A DNA stretch of 64,000 nt from CANJBX01 sp035556735. Its GTDB lineage: Bacteria > Pseudomonadota > Alphaproteobacteria > Rhizobiales > Xanthobacteraceae. A program made the position numbers and the translations under genes. The DNA lies in NCBI GenBank assembly GCA_035556735.1, contig DATMFF010000010.1, forward strand, positions 62,001 through 126,000. Reading direction: 5' to 3'. Positions 1 through 8,038 of this stretch are shown piece after piece. The notes under the pieces are model-generated. The model was not told the origin of the DNA, made no database searches, and worked only from the letters and a program-made list of their open reading frames with translations. Numbering within the stretch: position 1 is the stretch's first letter; every line of letters begins with the position of its first letter.

Positions 1-1051
1 GCCGGTCGAGATTCTTGAGCATGTTCTGCGGATAGACCACGAGTTTGTCGATCACGCCGGCCAACCGGTTGAGCGCGAAGTCGAGCGTCACCGTCGCGTC
101 AGGCCCGATCATGCGTTCGGCCGATGAATGCGAGATGTCGCGTTCGTGCCAGAGCGCAACGTTCTCCAGCGCAGGCAGGGCGTAGGCGCGCACCATGCGC
201 GCGAGCCCGGTGATGTTCTCCGTGAGCACGGGATTGCGCTTGTGCGGCATGGCGGAGGAACCCTTCTGTCCTTCCGAAAAAAATTCCTCTGCCTCCAGCA
301 CTTCGGTCCGCTGCAGGTGGCGGACCTCCGTCGCCAGCCGCTCCATCGAGGAGGCGACGACGGCGAGCGTCGAGAAATACATGGCGTGGCGGTCGCGCGG
401 GATGACCTGCGTCGACACCGGCTCGATCGCGAGCCCCATCGCCTCGGCGACGTGCGCCTCGACGCGCGGATCGACCTGCGCGAACGTGCCGACCGCGCCG
501 GAGATTGCGCAGGTGGCGACCTCCTTGCGCGCGGCCTGCAGGCGTTCCTTGGCGCGCGTGAACTCGGCGTAGGCGTAGGCGAGCTTCACGCCGAAGGTCG
601 TCGGCTCGGCGTGAATGCCGTGCGAGCGGCCGATGGTCGGCGTCATCTTGAATTCGAACGCGCGGCGCTTGAGCGCCGCCAGAACCTTGTCGACGTCGGC
701 GATGAGGATGTCAGCGGCGCGCACGAGCTGGACGTTGAGGCAGGTGTCGAGCACGTCCGAGGATGTCATGCCCTGGTGCACGAAGCGCGCCTCGGGCCCG
801 ACGATCTCGGCGAGATGCGTGAGGAAGGCGATAACGTCGTGCTTGACCTCGCGTTCGATCTCGTCGATCCGCGCGATGTCGAACGTGGCGTTCTTGCCCT
901 TGGTCCAGATCGCCTTGGCGGCATCCTTGGGGATGATGCCGAGCTCCGCCATGGCGTCCGCGGCATGGGCCTCGATCTCGAACCAGATCCGGTAGCGGGT
1001 CTGCGGTTCCCAGATCGCGGCCATCTCGGGGCGGGTGTAACGCGGAATCAT
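1..1051 (-). CDS. purB: Adenylosuccinate lyase (partial, C-terminus beyond window)
   Basis: Catalyses fumarate release from SAICAR and from adenylosuccinate in purine synthesis; cytosolic homotetramer of the fumarase/aspartase superfamily. Reverse-strand translation starts MIPRYTRPEMAAIWEP and carries the family signature loop GSSAMPHKRNP near residue 265, followed by ENITGLARMVRAYALPALEN and the HERDISHSSAER region that holds further active-site residues. About 350 residues are present out of a usual 430-435; the C-terminal part is cut off by the window edge at position 1. The ATG at 1051 gives the normal family N-terminus. It is divergent from the SDR gene to its right. Identification is firm. 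Confidence 0.95.
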   Translation of the reverse strand, partial: MIPRYTRPEMAAIWEPQTRYRIWFEIEAHAADAMAELGIIPKDAAKAIWTKGKNATFDIARIDEIEREVKHDVIAFLTHLAEIVGPEARFVHQGMTSSDVLDTCLNVQLVRAADILIADVDKVLAALKRRAFEFKMTPTIGRSHGIHAEPTTFGVKLAYAYAEFTRAKERLQAARKEVATCAISGAVGTFAQVDPRVEAHVAEAMGLAIEPVSTQVIPRDRHAMYFSTLAVVASSMERLATEVRHLQRTEVLEAEEFFSEGQKGSSAMPHKRNPVLTENITGLARMVRAYALPALENVALWHERDISHSSAERMIGPDATVTLDFALNRLAGVIDKLVVYPQNMLKNLDR

Positions 1052-1087
1052 CGGCTCTCTCGCTGGCGAAATCGCCGGTGGCGTAAC

Positions 1088-2041
1088 ATGGCGGGCGGTC
1101 CGGCGGAACCCCGCCGGGCCCGCTTGCAAGCCGCGGTTCGGGCTCCGATCTTCCTCCCTGGCGGGCGCCCGCCGGGCCGCGCATGCGAGGAGGCTGTCAT
1201 CCAGGGCAAGGTCGTCGTCATCACCGGGGCCACCTCCGGGATCGGGCAGGTCGCGGCGGAGCGGCTCGCGGCCATGGGCGCGCGGATCGTGCAGGTCGCT
1301 CGCGATGCCGCGCGCGGCGAGGCGGCGCTCGCCCGGCTTGCGGCGCTCGCGCCCGGCGCGGCCCACCGCGTCCATTACGCCGACCTGTCGCGCCTCGCCG
1401 AGATGAAGCGCGTCGCCGCCGAGATCACGGCGGCGGAGCCGCGCATCGACGTGCTCATCAACAACGCCGGGGCGATCTTCGCGCGCCGGCAGGTCACCGA
1501 GGACGGGCTCGAGCGGACCTTCGCGCTCAACCATCTGTCCTACTTCGTGCTCAGCGCGGGTCTGCGCGCGAGCCTGGCCGCCGCCGCGCCCGCGCGCATC
1601 GTCAACACCGCCTCGGACGCGCACTATCGTGGTCATCTCGATTTCGCGGACCTGCAGGCGGCGCGCCGCTACGATCCCTATCGGGTCTACGGCACGAGCA
1701 AGCTCTGCAACATCCTCTTCACCCGCGCGCTGGCGCGCCGGCTCGCGGGCAGCGGCGTCACAGCGAATGCGTTGCACCCCGGCTTCGTCGCCACGCGCTT
1801 CGGCGACCAGTCGGGCGGCGTCTACACGTGGGGCATCCGCTTCGCCAAGCTGTTCGCGATCAGCCCGCAGGAAGGGGCGAAGACGATCGTCTATCTCGCC
1901 TCCGCGCCGGATGTCGCCGCGGCGAACGGCGGATATTTCGAGAAGTGCCGCCCGTCGGCTGTGAGCGCGCAGGCCGCCGACGAGGAGGCCGCGCAGCGCC
2001 TGTGGCAGGCGAGCGAGGCGATGTCCGGCGTGCGCTGGTAG
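1088..2041 (+). CDS. Short-chain dehydrogenase/reductase, retinol dehydrogenase-like; start uncertain
   Basis: NAD(P)-dependent oxidoreductase of the SDR superfamily; substrate not predictable. The Rossmann glycine motif is TGATSGIG, then NNAG, the catalytic Tyr-Lys pair in YGTSK, and a C-terminal segment typical of the retinol dehydrogenase/WW-oxidoreductase subgroup. Homology begins at about position 1202 (QGKVVVITGA). The first in-frame ATG upstream, 1088, adds about 37 residues of unconvincing sequence. A strong AGGAGG ribosome-binding site at 1188-1193 is instead followed five bases later by ATC at 1199, exactly where an ATG would be expected. Either an ATC start is used, or the ATG was lost or misread. 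The function class is secure, the start is not. Confidence 0.8.
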   Translation: MAGGPAEPRRARLQAAVRAPIFLPGGRPPGRACEEAVIQGKVVVITGATSGIGQVAAERLAAMGARIVQVARDAARGEAALARLAALAPGAAHRVHYADLSRLAEMKRVAAEITAAEPRIDVLINNAGAIFARRQVTEDGLERTFALNHLSYFVLSAGLRASLAAAAPARIVNTASDAHYRGHLDFADLQAARRYDPYRVYGTSKLCNILFTRALARRLAGSGVTANALHPGFVATRFGDQSGGVYTWGIRFAKLFAISPQEGAKTIVYLASAPDVAAANGGYFEKCRPSAVSAQAADEEAAQRLWQASEAMSGVRW

Positions 2042-2046
2042 GCCGG

Positions 2047-2325
2047 TCAGCGCGCCGGGTTGGCCGGGCGGTTCTTCTGGATGATCGCCACGATGATCAG
2101 TCCGAAGGTCACCAGGCGCATGAGATAGAAGAAAGGCTCGGTCTCGTTGGAGACCTGGGTGAGGCCGAGCACGAAGCGCGACACCGCGTCGATGGCGAAG
2201 GCGATCGCGAACAGCAGGAAGAAGCTGTCGCGGGTCTGGCGCCAGAACTTGAGAAAAAACAGTGTCGCGATGAAAGAGGCCATGGCGGTCGCGCCCGCCA
2301 GCACCGATGTGGTCGTGCCGTTCAT
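2047..2325 (-). CDS. Small membrane protein, DUF5985-like
   Basis: A 92-residue protein (MNGTTTSVLAG...) with about three hydrophobic segments (roughly residues 8-26, 34-55 and 66-83) separated by short charged turns such as KFWRQTRDS. No catalytic motif is visible. It resembles the small multi-pass DUF5985-type proteins that occur in pairs, but I cannot confirm the family without a profile search. Its ATG overlaps the stop of the upstream membrane gene (ATGA at 2322-2325), so the two are probably translationally coupled and may act as a heteromeric membrane pair together with the upstream winged-helix-like protein. Confidence 0.7.
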   Translation of the reverse strand: MNGTTTSVLAGATAMASFIATLFFLKFWRQTRDSFFLLFAIAFAIDAVSRFVLGLTQVSNETEPFFYLMRLVTFGLIIVAIIQKNRPANPAR

Positions 2326-2579
2326 TCGCTGTCCCAGATCAGGCCATAGAGCAGGATCGCCATGGCGGCCACGGCCGTTGAGGTCCGCCACAGCGAAAAG
2401 TCGATGTTGGGAAAGACAACCTTGTCCAGCACCAGAAACAGGTTGTTGAGCGTGAGCCCCGCGAAGCACAGGCCGCTCCACAGCAGGAGGCGATAGCCGC
2501 TGCGGCTGTAGGCCAGCAACAGCATGACGGTGCAGACCAGGGCCGTGAGCGCGCACAACGTATAGATCGCGGCGGCCAT
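2322..2579 (-). CDS. Small membrane protein, DUF5985-like
   Basis: An 85-residue protein (MAAAIYTLCALTALVC...) with three predicted membrane spans: residues 4-24, 29-50 and 65-82. The motif SGLCFAGLTLNNLFLVLD in the middle is the most distinctive stretch. The start ATG at 2579 lies one base after the stop codon of the upstream gene, and the end overlaps the next gene by four bases. The three genes 2958 to 2047 therefore read as one operon. Function unknown; DUF5985 is my best guess for the family. Confidence 0.7.
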   Translation of the reverse strand: MAAAIYTLCALTALVCTVMLLLAYSRSGYRLLLWSGLCFAGLTLNNLFLVLDKVVFPNIDFSLWRTSTAVAAMAILLYGLIWDSE

Positions 2580-2580
2580 T

Positions 2581-2958
2581 TCAGCGGTCCTTCTTGAACT
2601 TGAACGCGTCCGCGAACTGGCGGATCCGGCGCGGCTTGGCGTGAATCATGTTGGTCACGGGAATGAGCTGGCGGCGATAGACCTCGGCGGTCCGGTCGAC
2701 CATGGCTTGCTGCTCGGGCGTCTGACACTCGAAGCGATAGGTCGCGTCGGTGACGGTCAGGAATCCGTCCTCCGCCAGCCGTCCGAGCACTTCGGCGATC
2801 TGCTGCTCATCGGTGTAGAGGCGCTTCGCTGCACGCGCCACGTCCCAGCTCTCCTGGGGGTTGGCGCGCAGCAACAGCAGCGCTTCGAGCTGGGCCACGG
2901 AATCGATATGCCGCAGGATGAAATCCCGGACGTCTTCGGGGATCGAATCATCCACCAT
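2581..2958 (-). CDS. Hypothetical protein with winged-helix-like features
   Basis: About 125 residues (MVDDSIPEDVRDFILRHI...). The central part, DSVAQLEALLLLRANPQESWDVARAAKRLYTDEQQIAEVLGRLAEDGFLT, has the helix pattern of a small winged-helix domain: a leucine-rich first helix, a short helix, a recognition-like helix, then a wing ending in YRFECQT. The C-terminus is basic (KPRRIRQFADAFKFKKDR). This pattern suggests either DNA binding or a protein-interaction domain. A GTG at 2964 is an alternative start two codons upstream. It heads a three-gene operon with two small membrane proteins, so it may regulate them or anchor to them. Confidence 0.7.
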   Translation of the reverse strand: MVDDSIPEDVRDFILRHIDSVAQLEALLLLRANPQESWDVARAAKRLYTDEQQIAEVLGRLAEDGFLTVTDATYRFECQTPEQQAMVDRTAEVYRRQLIPVTNMIHAKPRRIRQFADAFKFKKDR

Positions 2959-2990
2959 TAACACCTCAGCAAGCTTGCGCGGCCTTGCCC

Positions 2991-3677
2991 CTAAGCCGCT
3001 TCCCCCCGTGCCATCGCCGCAGCATTACGGATTGCTGCGATATTCGCGCGGTACGCGTCCGCGCTGCCGCCTTTGAAAACCGCCGAGCCGGCGACCAGAA
3101 CATTGGCGCCGGCCCGCACCGCCTGCGGCGCAGTCTCTGGCGTGATGCCGCCGTCGACCTCGATGTCGATCGGCCGCCCGCCGGAGAGCGCACGCACGCG
3201 CGCGATCTTGTCGATCGCCGCCGGAATGAATGTCTGCCCGCCGAAGCCGGGATTGACCGACATCACGAGCACGAGGTCGACGAGGTCGATCACGTGCTCG
3301 ATCGTCTCGACCGGCGTCGCCGGATTGAGCGTCACGCCGGCCTTCTTGCCGAGGGCGCGGATCGCCTGCAGCGAGCGGTGCAGATGCGGGCCTGCTTCCA
3401 CGTGCACGGTGATGATGTCGGACCCGGCCTTGGCGAATGCCTCGAGGTAGGGATCGCACGGGGCGATCATCAGATGAACGTCGAATGTCTTCTTGGTGTG
3501 CGGACGCAGCGCCTTCACCACGTCGGGCCCGATCGAGATATTGGGCACGAAGTGGCCGTCCATGACGTCGACATGGATCCAGTCCGCGCCGGCTGCGTCG
3601 ATGGCACGCACCTCTTCGCCCAGCCTGGCGAAGTCGGATGCGAGAATCGACGGTGCGATCAGGAGCGGACGGGGCAT
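2991..3677 (-). CDS. rpe: Ribulose-phosphate 3-epimerase
   Basis: Interconverts ribulose 5-phosphate and xylulose 5-phosphate in the pentose phosphate and Calvin cycles; cytosolic TIM barrel. The 228-residue length is normal. Visible signatures are the N-terminal APSILASDFARLG, the metal and catalytic residues in HVDVMDGHFVPN (His and Asp), the DVHLMI strand, the flexible loop VMSVNPGFGGQ, the second catalytic Asp in DIEVDGGI, and the phosphate-binding VAGSAVF. It is a monocistronic gene on the minus strand; an ATG start at 3677 gives the usual N-terminus. Confidence 0.97.
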   Translation of the reverse strand: MPRPLLIAPSILASDFARLGEEVRAIDAAGADWIHVDVMDGHFVPNISIGPDVVKALRPHTKKTFDVHLMIAPCDPYLEAFAKAGSDIITVHVEAGPHLHRSLQAIRALGKKAGVTLNPATPVETIEHVIDLVDLVLVMSVNPGFGGQTFIPAAIDKIARVRALSGGRPIDIEVDGGITPETAPQAVRAGANVLVAGSAVFKGGSADAYRANIAAIRNAAAMARGEAA

Positions 3678-3838
3678 TGCAGTCTCCGCGATTTCGTCGG
3701 CCTAACACGTGACGCCGCGTGCGGCAATGCGCTGAGGCCCGATTTTCCAAGGCGGCGGCCCGCGGGACGCCGTCGTGGCGGGCCGGCGGCGGCACCCTAT
3801 ATCAGGGGCGGAATTTTTTCGGCTGTACTGAGGAACCC

Positions 3839-5080
3839 ATGGCTCGCACGGACGTAGTCGTCCTCGGCGCCGGCATCGTCGGCACCTCGATCGCATTGCA
3901 TCTCGCCAAGCGCGGACGGTCCGTCGCCCTGGTGGACCGCCAGGCCCCGGGCCTCGGCACGTCCTATGGAAACGCCGGCGTGATCGAGGGGAACACGATC
4001 TTTCCCCAGGCCTTCCCCGGCCTGGGCACGCTCCTGCGCGTCGCCCTGAAGCGGGCGCCCGAAGCCAACTATCATCTCGCCTTCCTGCCTCGGGTCGCGC
4101 CCTGGCTGTTCTCGTTCAGGACGTGGTCGACGCCGCAGCGGCTGGCGGAGACGGCTGCGACAATGCGTCCGTTCTTCGCGCGCGCCGTCGACGAGCATGC
4201 CGCGCTGATGGCGGAGTCGGGGGCGGAGAAATATTTGCGACGCACGGGATGGCTCAAGCTCTATCGCCACGACGCATCGCTGCGCGCCAACGCGGCCGAG
4301 CGCGACATCGCACAGAGCTACGGCATCGCGCGCCGCGTGCTCGACGTGGAGGGCGCGCGCGAACTCGAACCCTCGCTGGCGCCCGTGTTTCGTCACGCCG
4401 TGTTCTGGGAAGGCGTCGCCAGCGTCTCCAATCCGCTGGCGGTGACGCAGGCCTATGCCAAGCGCTTCGCGGCGCTCGGTGGCATCCTGCTCGTCGGCGA
4501 TGCGCGCACGCTCCACCGGGCCGACGGCCATTGGCGCATCGACACGCAGGAAGGCCACCTCGATGCGCAGGAGGTGGTGCTCGCGCTCGGCCCCTGGGCG
4601 CCCGACGTGCTCGCGCGGTTCGACCTGCGCCTGCCGCTGGCGGTCAAGCGCGGCTATCACCGGCATTTCCGCCCGGCGGGGAACGCCGCGCTGGCGCGCC
4701 CGGTGCTGGACATGGACGTCGGCTATCTGCTCGCGCCGATGGAGCAGGGCATCCGCCTCACCACCGGCGCGGAATTCGCCGCGCGCGACGCGCCCGCGAC
4801 GCCGGTGCAGTTCGCGCGCGTCATGCCGGCGGCCCGCGGGCTGTTCCCGCTCGGCGAGCCGGTCGAGCCGCAGCCTTGGCTGGGGGCGCGCCCGTGCTTT
4901 GCCGATTCCCGCCCGGTGATCGGCCGCGCACCGGGGCAGCCGGGGCTCTGGCTCGCTTTCGGCCATGGCCACTGGGGCCTCACGCTCGGCCCCGCGACAG
5001 GGCGCCTGCTGGCCGAGATGATGACGGGGCAGACGCCGTTCATGGACCCCGCCCCGTTCCGGGCCGAGCGTTTCGCCTGA
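3839..5080 (+). CDS. FAD-dependent D-amino-acid dehydrogenase-like oxidoreductase (DAO family)
   Basis: A 413-residue flavoprotein of the DadA/glycine-oxidase (DAO) family that would oxidise an amino or imino acid and pass electrons to a membrane acceptor. The dinucleotide-binding motif VVVLGAGIVGTSIALHLAKRG starts at residue 4, followed by the acidic strand end LVDR. The C-terminal FAD signature is represented by GARPCFADSRPVIGRAP and FGHGHWGLTLGPATGRLLAE. The start ATG at 3839 removes a long non-homologous N-terminal extension. It stands alone between rpe (convergent on the other strand) and the small gene at 5149. The exact substrate cannot be read from the sequence. Confidence 0.85.
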   Translation: MARTDVVVLGAGIVGTSIALHLAKRGRSVALVDRQAPGLGTSYGNAGVIEGNTIFPQAFPGLGTLLRVALKRAPEANYHLAFLPRVAPWLFSFRTWSTPQRLAETAATMRPFFARAVDEHAALMAESGAEKYLRRTGWLKLYRHDASLRANAAERDIAQSYGIARRVLDVEGARELEPSLAPVFRHAVFWEGVASVSNPLAVTQAYAKRFAALGGILLVGDARTLHRADGHWRIDTQEGHLDAQEVVLALGPWAPDVLARFDLRLPLAVKRGYHRHFRPAGNAALARPVLDMDVGYLLAPMEQGIRLTTGAEFAARDAPATPVQFARVMPAARGLFPLGEPVEPQPWLGARPCFADSRPVIGRAPGQPGLWLAFGHGHWGLTLGPATGRLLAEMMTGQTPFMDPAPFRAERFA

Positions 5081-5148
5081 CGGGCGATCCGGGAGCCGCC
5101 CGCGAACGAATGCGGGGATTCCGCGTTGGGGGTGGGCAGGAGGCCGTC

Positions 5149-5607
5149 ATGACCAGCACCCGGACCCGCGTTCCCAGTCACACCGCCGACGAGGTCAACC
5201 GGCGCATCGCGCGCGACATCGAGAACAGCGTGCGCTACTTCGCGCTGCATCCCGATGAGATCCCCGAACGCCTGCGCGAACTCGACGAGGAATGGGACAT
5301 CGAGCGCGCCATCGAGGCCAATGCCGCGGCGCTGGCCTTCACCGGCGTGGCGCTCGCCGCCAGCGGACGGCGGCGCTGGCTCATGCTGCCCGCGCTCGTC
5401 ACCGGCTTCCTGTTCCAGCACGCGATCCAGGGCTGGTGCCCGCCGGTGCCGATCCTGCGGCGCCTCGGCTTCCGCACTGCCTACGAGATCGAGCATGAGC
5501 GCAAGGCGCTGCAGGCGCTGCGCGGCGATTTCGAGAAGGTGACGACGGCGCCCGATCCCGCCGCCGCGGCGCTGCGGGCCGCGTCCGATGTCCGGGCGCA
5601 GTGGTAG
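5149..5607 (+). CDS. DUF2892/YgaP-like transmembrane domain protein
   Basis: A 152-residue protein with a soluble N-terminal helix region (residues 1-55), then two hydrophobic segments (about 60-75 and 80-95) around the family signature QGWCPPVPILRRLGFRTAYEIE, and a charged C-terminal tail ending in RGDFEKVT. The GWCP-P-x-LRRLGxRT pattern is typical of the inner-membrane YgaP transmembrane domain (DUF2892), here without a rhodanese domain. The start ATG at 5149 is preceded by GGAGG. Function is unknown; the Cys in GWCP may be functional. It has no obvious operon partner. Confidence 0.75.
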   Translation: MTSTRTRVPSHTADEVNRRIARDIENSVRYFALHPDEIPERLRELDEEWDIERAIEANAAALAFTGVALAASGRRRWLMLPALVTGFLFQHAIQGWCPPVPILRRLGFRTAYEIEHERKALQALRGDFEKVTTAPDPAAAALRAASDVRAQW

Positions 5608-5626
5608 CGCTCACGCGGGAAACGAT

Positions 5627-6625
5627 TCAGCTCTCGTCGCGGAACTTGTCACGGTAGGCCGGCAGCGCGCCCTCGAACGGCAGCGCACTTGCCTCGTAGA
5701 CCGCGCGCGCGACGGCGCGCGCCACCGTTCCCGCAGCGGCGTTGCCGATGCGCATCAGGTCGATCCATGCGTCGTCCAGTGGACGATGTCCGGTCGCGGC
5801 GGTGAACACGATGTCGCCGTCGAGCGGCGTATGCACCGGATAGATCGCGCGCCCGAGCCCGTCCTGCGCCATGATGGCGAGACGCTTGGCCTGCGCCTTG
5901 TTCATGACCGCGTCGGTCGCGACCACGACGAGCGTGGTGCTCGCGCCCGGCACGCCCTTCGTGCGCGGCGTGAGCGCGGCTGCTTCGACCTCGGGCGCGG
6001 GGCCGCGGCCGCCGAACTCGCTGGCCTGCTCGAAGGGCGCTGCCCAGAAATGCGGGCCATCGCCGACCGTCACCGAGCCCACCGGGTTGACGGCGGCGAG
6101 CGCCGCGACCGTGAAGTCGCCCACCTTGGCCGATGCCGATCCGAGCCCGCCCTTGAGATTGACGCTCGTCGCGCCGAAGCCGGCGCCGACGCTGCCGAGC
6201 GCGAACTGTGCTGCGGCCTGCCGCGCCGCCGCGTAGCCGAGCTCGCGATAGGGCGGGAAGCGGCCCCAGTCCTTGTCGCCGCCGTTGATGAGGTCGAACA
6301 GGATGGCGCAGGGCACGATCGGCACGCGCGCCGTTCCGACGGGAAAGCCGCGTCCCTGTTCGCGCAGGTATGCCTGCAGGCCGCTCGCGGCATCGAGACC
6401 GAAGCCGGATCCGCCGGAGATCGCGATCGCGTCGATGCGGTCGACCGTCATCACCGGCTCGAGCAGCTCCGAATCGCGCGTGCCCGGCCCGCCGCCGCGC
6501 ACGTCGATCGAGCCGACCGCCGGCTCGTCGAACACCACCACGGTGACGCCGGAGGCGAGCCGCTCGTCGTGGGCGTTCCCGACGCGCACGCCGGCGACGT
6601 CGGTGAGGAGATTGCGGGTGGTCAT
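5627..6625 (-). CDS. P1-family peptidase (DmpA / nylon-oligomer hydrolase-like, family S58)
   Basis: A 332-residue member of the DmpA/NylC superfamily of self-processing N-terminal nucleophile aminopeptidases and amidases. Visible features are the N-terminal LTDVAGVRVGNAHD, the glycine-rich DVRGGGPGTRDSELLEP, the AISGGSGFGLDAASG motif, and the region GASTTLVVVATDA near residue 240, which should carry the Ser/Thr nucleophile exposed by autocleavage into alpha and beta chains. Likely roles are release of N-terminal amino acids or hydrolysis of cyclic/linear amides. Convergent with the gene at 5149; the start at 6625 gives the typical MTTRNLLTDV opening. Confidence 0.9.
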   Translation of the reverse strand: MTTRNLLTDVAGVRVGNAHDERLASGVTVVVFDEPAVGSIDVRGGGPGTRDSELLEPVMTVDRIDAIAISGGSGFGLDAASGLQAYLREQGRGFPVGTARVPIVPCAILFDLINGGDKDWGRFPPYRELGYAAARQAAAQFALGSVGAGFGATSVNLKGGLGSASAKVGDFTVAALAAVNPVGSVTVGDGPHFWAAPFEQASEFGGRGPAPEVEAAALTPRTKGVPGASTTLVVVATDAVMNKAQAKRLAIMAQDGLGRAIYPVHTPLDGDIVFTAATGHRPLDDAWIDLMRIGNAAAGTVARAVARAVYEASALPFEGALPAYRDKFRDES

Positions 6626-6735
6626 CGCGCGGGCCTCTGTTGTCGGCGCGGGAGCCTATCACCACCGATCACGTCCCGGCGAGTGCGGACGGATTGGCTT
6701 GCATTGCAGCCCCGGCGTAACGCATCTACTCCCCC

Positions 6736-7470
6736 ATGGCTGCTGACGTCTCGTTCCTCGCGGCGCTGTTCGCGGGTCTTCTCAGTTTTCTGTCGCCTTG
6801 CGTGCTGCCGCTGGTGCCGCCGTATCTCGTCTATCTGGCCGGCACCTCGCTCGAGCGGCTCGCCGATGCCGAGCCGGAGCCGCGGGTTCGGCGCGAGGTC
6901 GTGCTGGCCGCGTTCCTGTTCGTCTGCGGCTTCTCCACGGTCTTCGTCGCTTTCGGCGCGAGCGCCAGCGTCATCGGACGGCTCGTGCTGGCCTATTCGC
7001 CCCAGCTCGCCATCCTCGCGGGCATCGTCATCATCGTGATGGGCCTGCACTTTCTCGGGCTCACCCGCATCTCCGTGCTGATGCGCGAGAAGCGCCTGCC
7101 GATGTCCAGGCCGGTGGGGCTGTGGGGCGCGTACCTCATGGGCCTCGCCTTCGCCTTCGGCTGGACGCCCTGCATCGGGCCAATCCTCGCGGCCATCCTG
7201 GCGGTCGCCGCCTCGAAGGAAACCGTCGCGAAGGGCGCCGGCCTGCTCGCCGTCTACTCGGCGGGTCTCGGAATTCCGTTCCTCGTCTGCGCCTTCGCCA
7301 TCGAGCCGGCGATGGCCGCGCTGGCGCGCTTTCGCCGCCACCTCGACGTTGTCGAGAAGGTGATGGGCGGACTGCTCGTGCTCACCGGGATTGCGTTCCT
7401 CACCGGCTTCGTCGCCCAAGCCGCGTTCTGGCTGCTCGAATGGTTCCCGGCTCTCGGCAGGATCGGCTGA
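6736..7470 (+). CDS. ccdA: CcdA-type cytochrome c biogenesis / thiol-disulfide transporter
   Basis: A 244-residue polytopic membrane protein of the DsbD/CcdA family that carries reducing equivalents from cytoplasmic thioredoxin across the inner membrane for cytochrome c maturation or periplasmic disulfide reduction. The two conserved redox cysteines are present: one in LLSFLSPCVLPLVPPY in the first span and one in AFAFGWTPCIGPILA in the fourth. About six membrane segments are visible. No other cytochrome c maturation gene is adjacent, so its thiol partner must be encoded elsewhere. Start ATG at 6736. Confidence 0.93.
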   Translation: MAADVSFLAALFAGLLSFLSPCVLPLVPPYLVYLAGTSLERLADAEPEPRVRREVVLAAFLFVCGFSTVFVAFGASASVIGRLVLAYSPQLAILAGIVIIVMGLHFLGLTRISVLMREKRLPMSRPVGLWGAYLMGLAFAFGWTPCIGPILAAILAVAASKETVAKGAGLLAVYSAGLGIPFLVCAFAIEPAMAALARFRRHLDVVEKVMGGLLVLTGIAFLTGFVAQAAFWLLEWFPALGRIG

Positions 7471-7476
7471 GCGCGG

Positions 7477-7944
7477 TCAGCTTCTTTCGGCAGGACGGGT
7501 GAGGGCGCCGGCGAGAACATCGGTGTTCTGGGCAGCCTCGACGACCCAGCGGCCGTCCCGGCGCACCGCCACGAACAGCAGGATGCCCTGCCGCGGCTCA
7601 CCGACACTGCCGTCCGGTTCCATCTGGCCGGAGAGCTCCCACACCACGTGAACCGTCGCCACGTTGGGCTCCAGGAACTTCACGCGGCGGACCTCGCCGG
7701 CGAGCCGGCTGTCGCGGAAGAACGTCGTATGGCTATGCGCGTGCGCAGCCTTGATCTCCTCGCGGGTTCGCCACCACATCCCGACCACGTTCACGAAGTC
7801 CGCGTCCGCCGCGAACAGATTGGCGAGCGCGTCCATGTCGTGGCGGTTCCAGGCCTGCGTGAAGCCTGCAGCGAGCGCGGCCACCTCCGCCTCGTGGCCG
7901 GCCTCTCCCGCGACGGCTGCAATCGACGACGTCCCTATGCTCAT
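7477..7944 (-). CDS. SnoaL-like / SgcJ-EcaC family protein
   Basis: A 155-residue cone-shaped alpha+beta barrel (NTF2-like) protein. The sequence FTQAWNRHDMDALANLFAADADFVNVVGMWWRTREEI is the classical N-terminal part of the SgcJ/EcaC and SnoaL-like group, followed by the beta strands RVKFLEPNVATVHVVWEL and the C-terminal WVVEAAQNTDV. Members are small-molecule isomerases, hydrolases or orphan binding proteins, so no reaction can be assigned. It is divergent from the LysR gene at 8033 with 88 bases between the starts, which makes it the obvious candidate target of that regulator. Confidence 0.85.
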   Translation of the reverse strand: MSIGTSSIAAVAGEAGHEAEVAALAAGFTQAWNRHDMDALANLFAADADFVNVVGMWWRTREEIKAAHAHSHTTFFRDSRLAGEVRRVKFLEPNVATVHVVWELSGQMEPDGSVGEPRQGILLFVAVRRDGRWVVEAAQNTDVLAGALTRPAERS

Positions 7945-8019
7945 GCGGCGCTCCTCATGCGTGGCGTCGGGGACGTTAGGGAGCCGTCCGCGCGATTGGA
8001 AATCGCATGTTCGCATAGT

Positions 8020-8038
8020 ATTCATTGATCGCATGAAT
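8020..8038 (+). promoter_or_regulatory. Inverted repeat ATTCAT-N7-ATGAAT overlapping the LysR start codon
   Basis: Perfect 6-bp arms (8020-8025 and 8033-8038) with a 7-bp spacer, the right arm beginning at the ATG of the LysR gene. LysR-type regulators typically bind interrupted dyads with a T-N11-A core in the divergent promoter region. This dyad would allow autorepression and control of the divergent SnoaL-like gene. Assignment is inferred from position and symmetry only. Confidence 0.45.

Noticed and set aside
128..1087. The long plus-strand frame running into the SDR gene
   Set aside because: Antisense to purB; the SDR homology starts only at about 1200.
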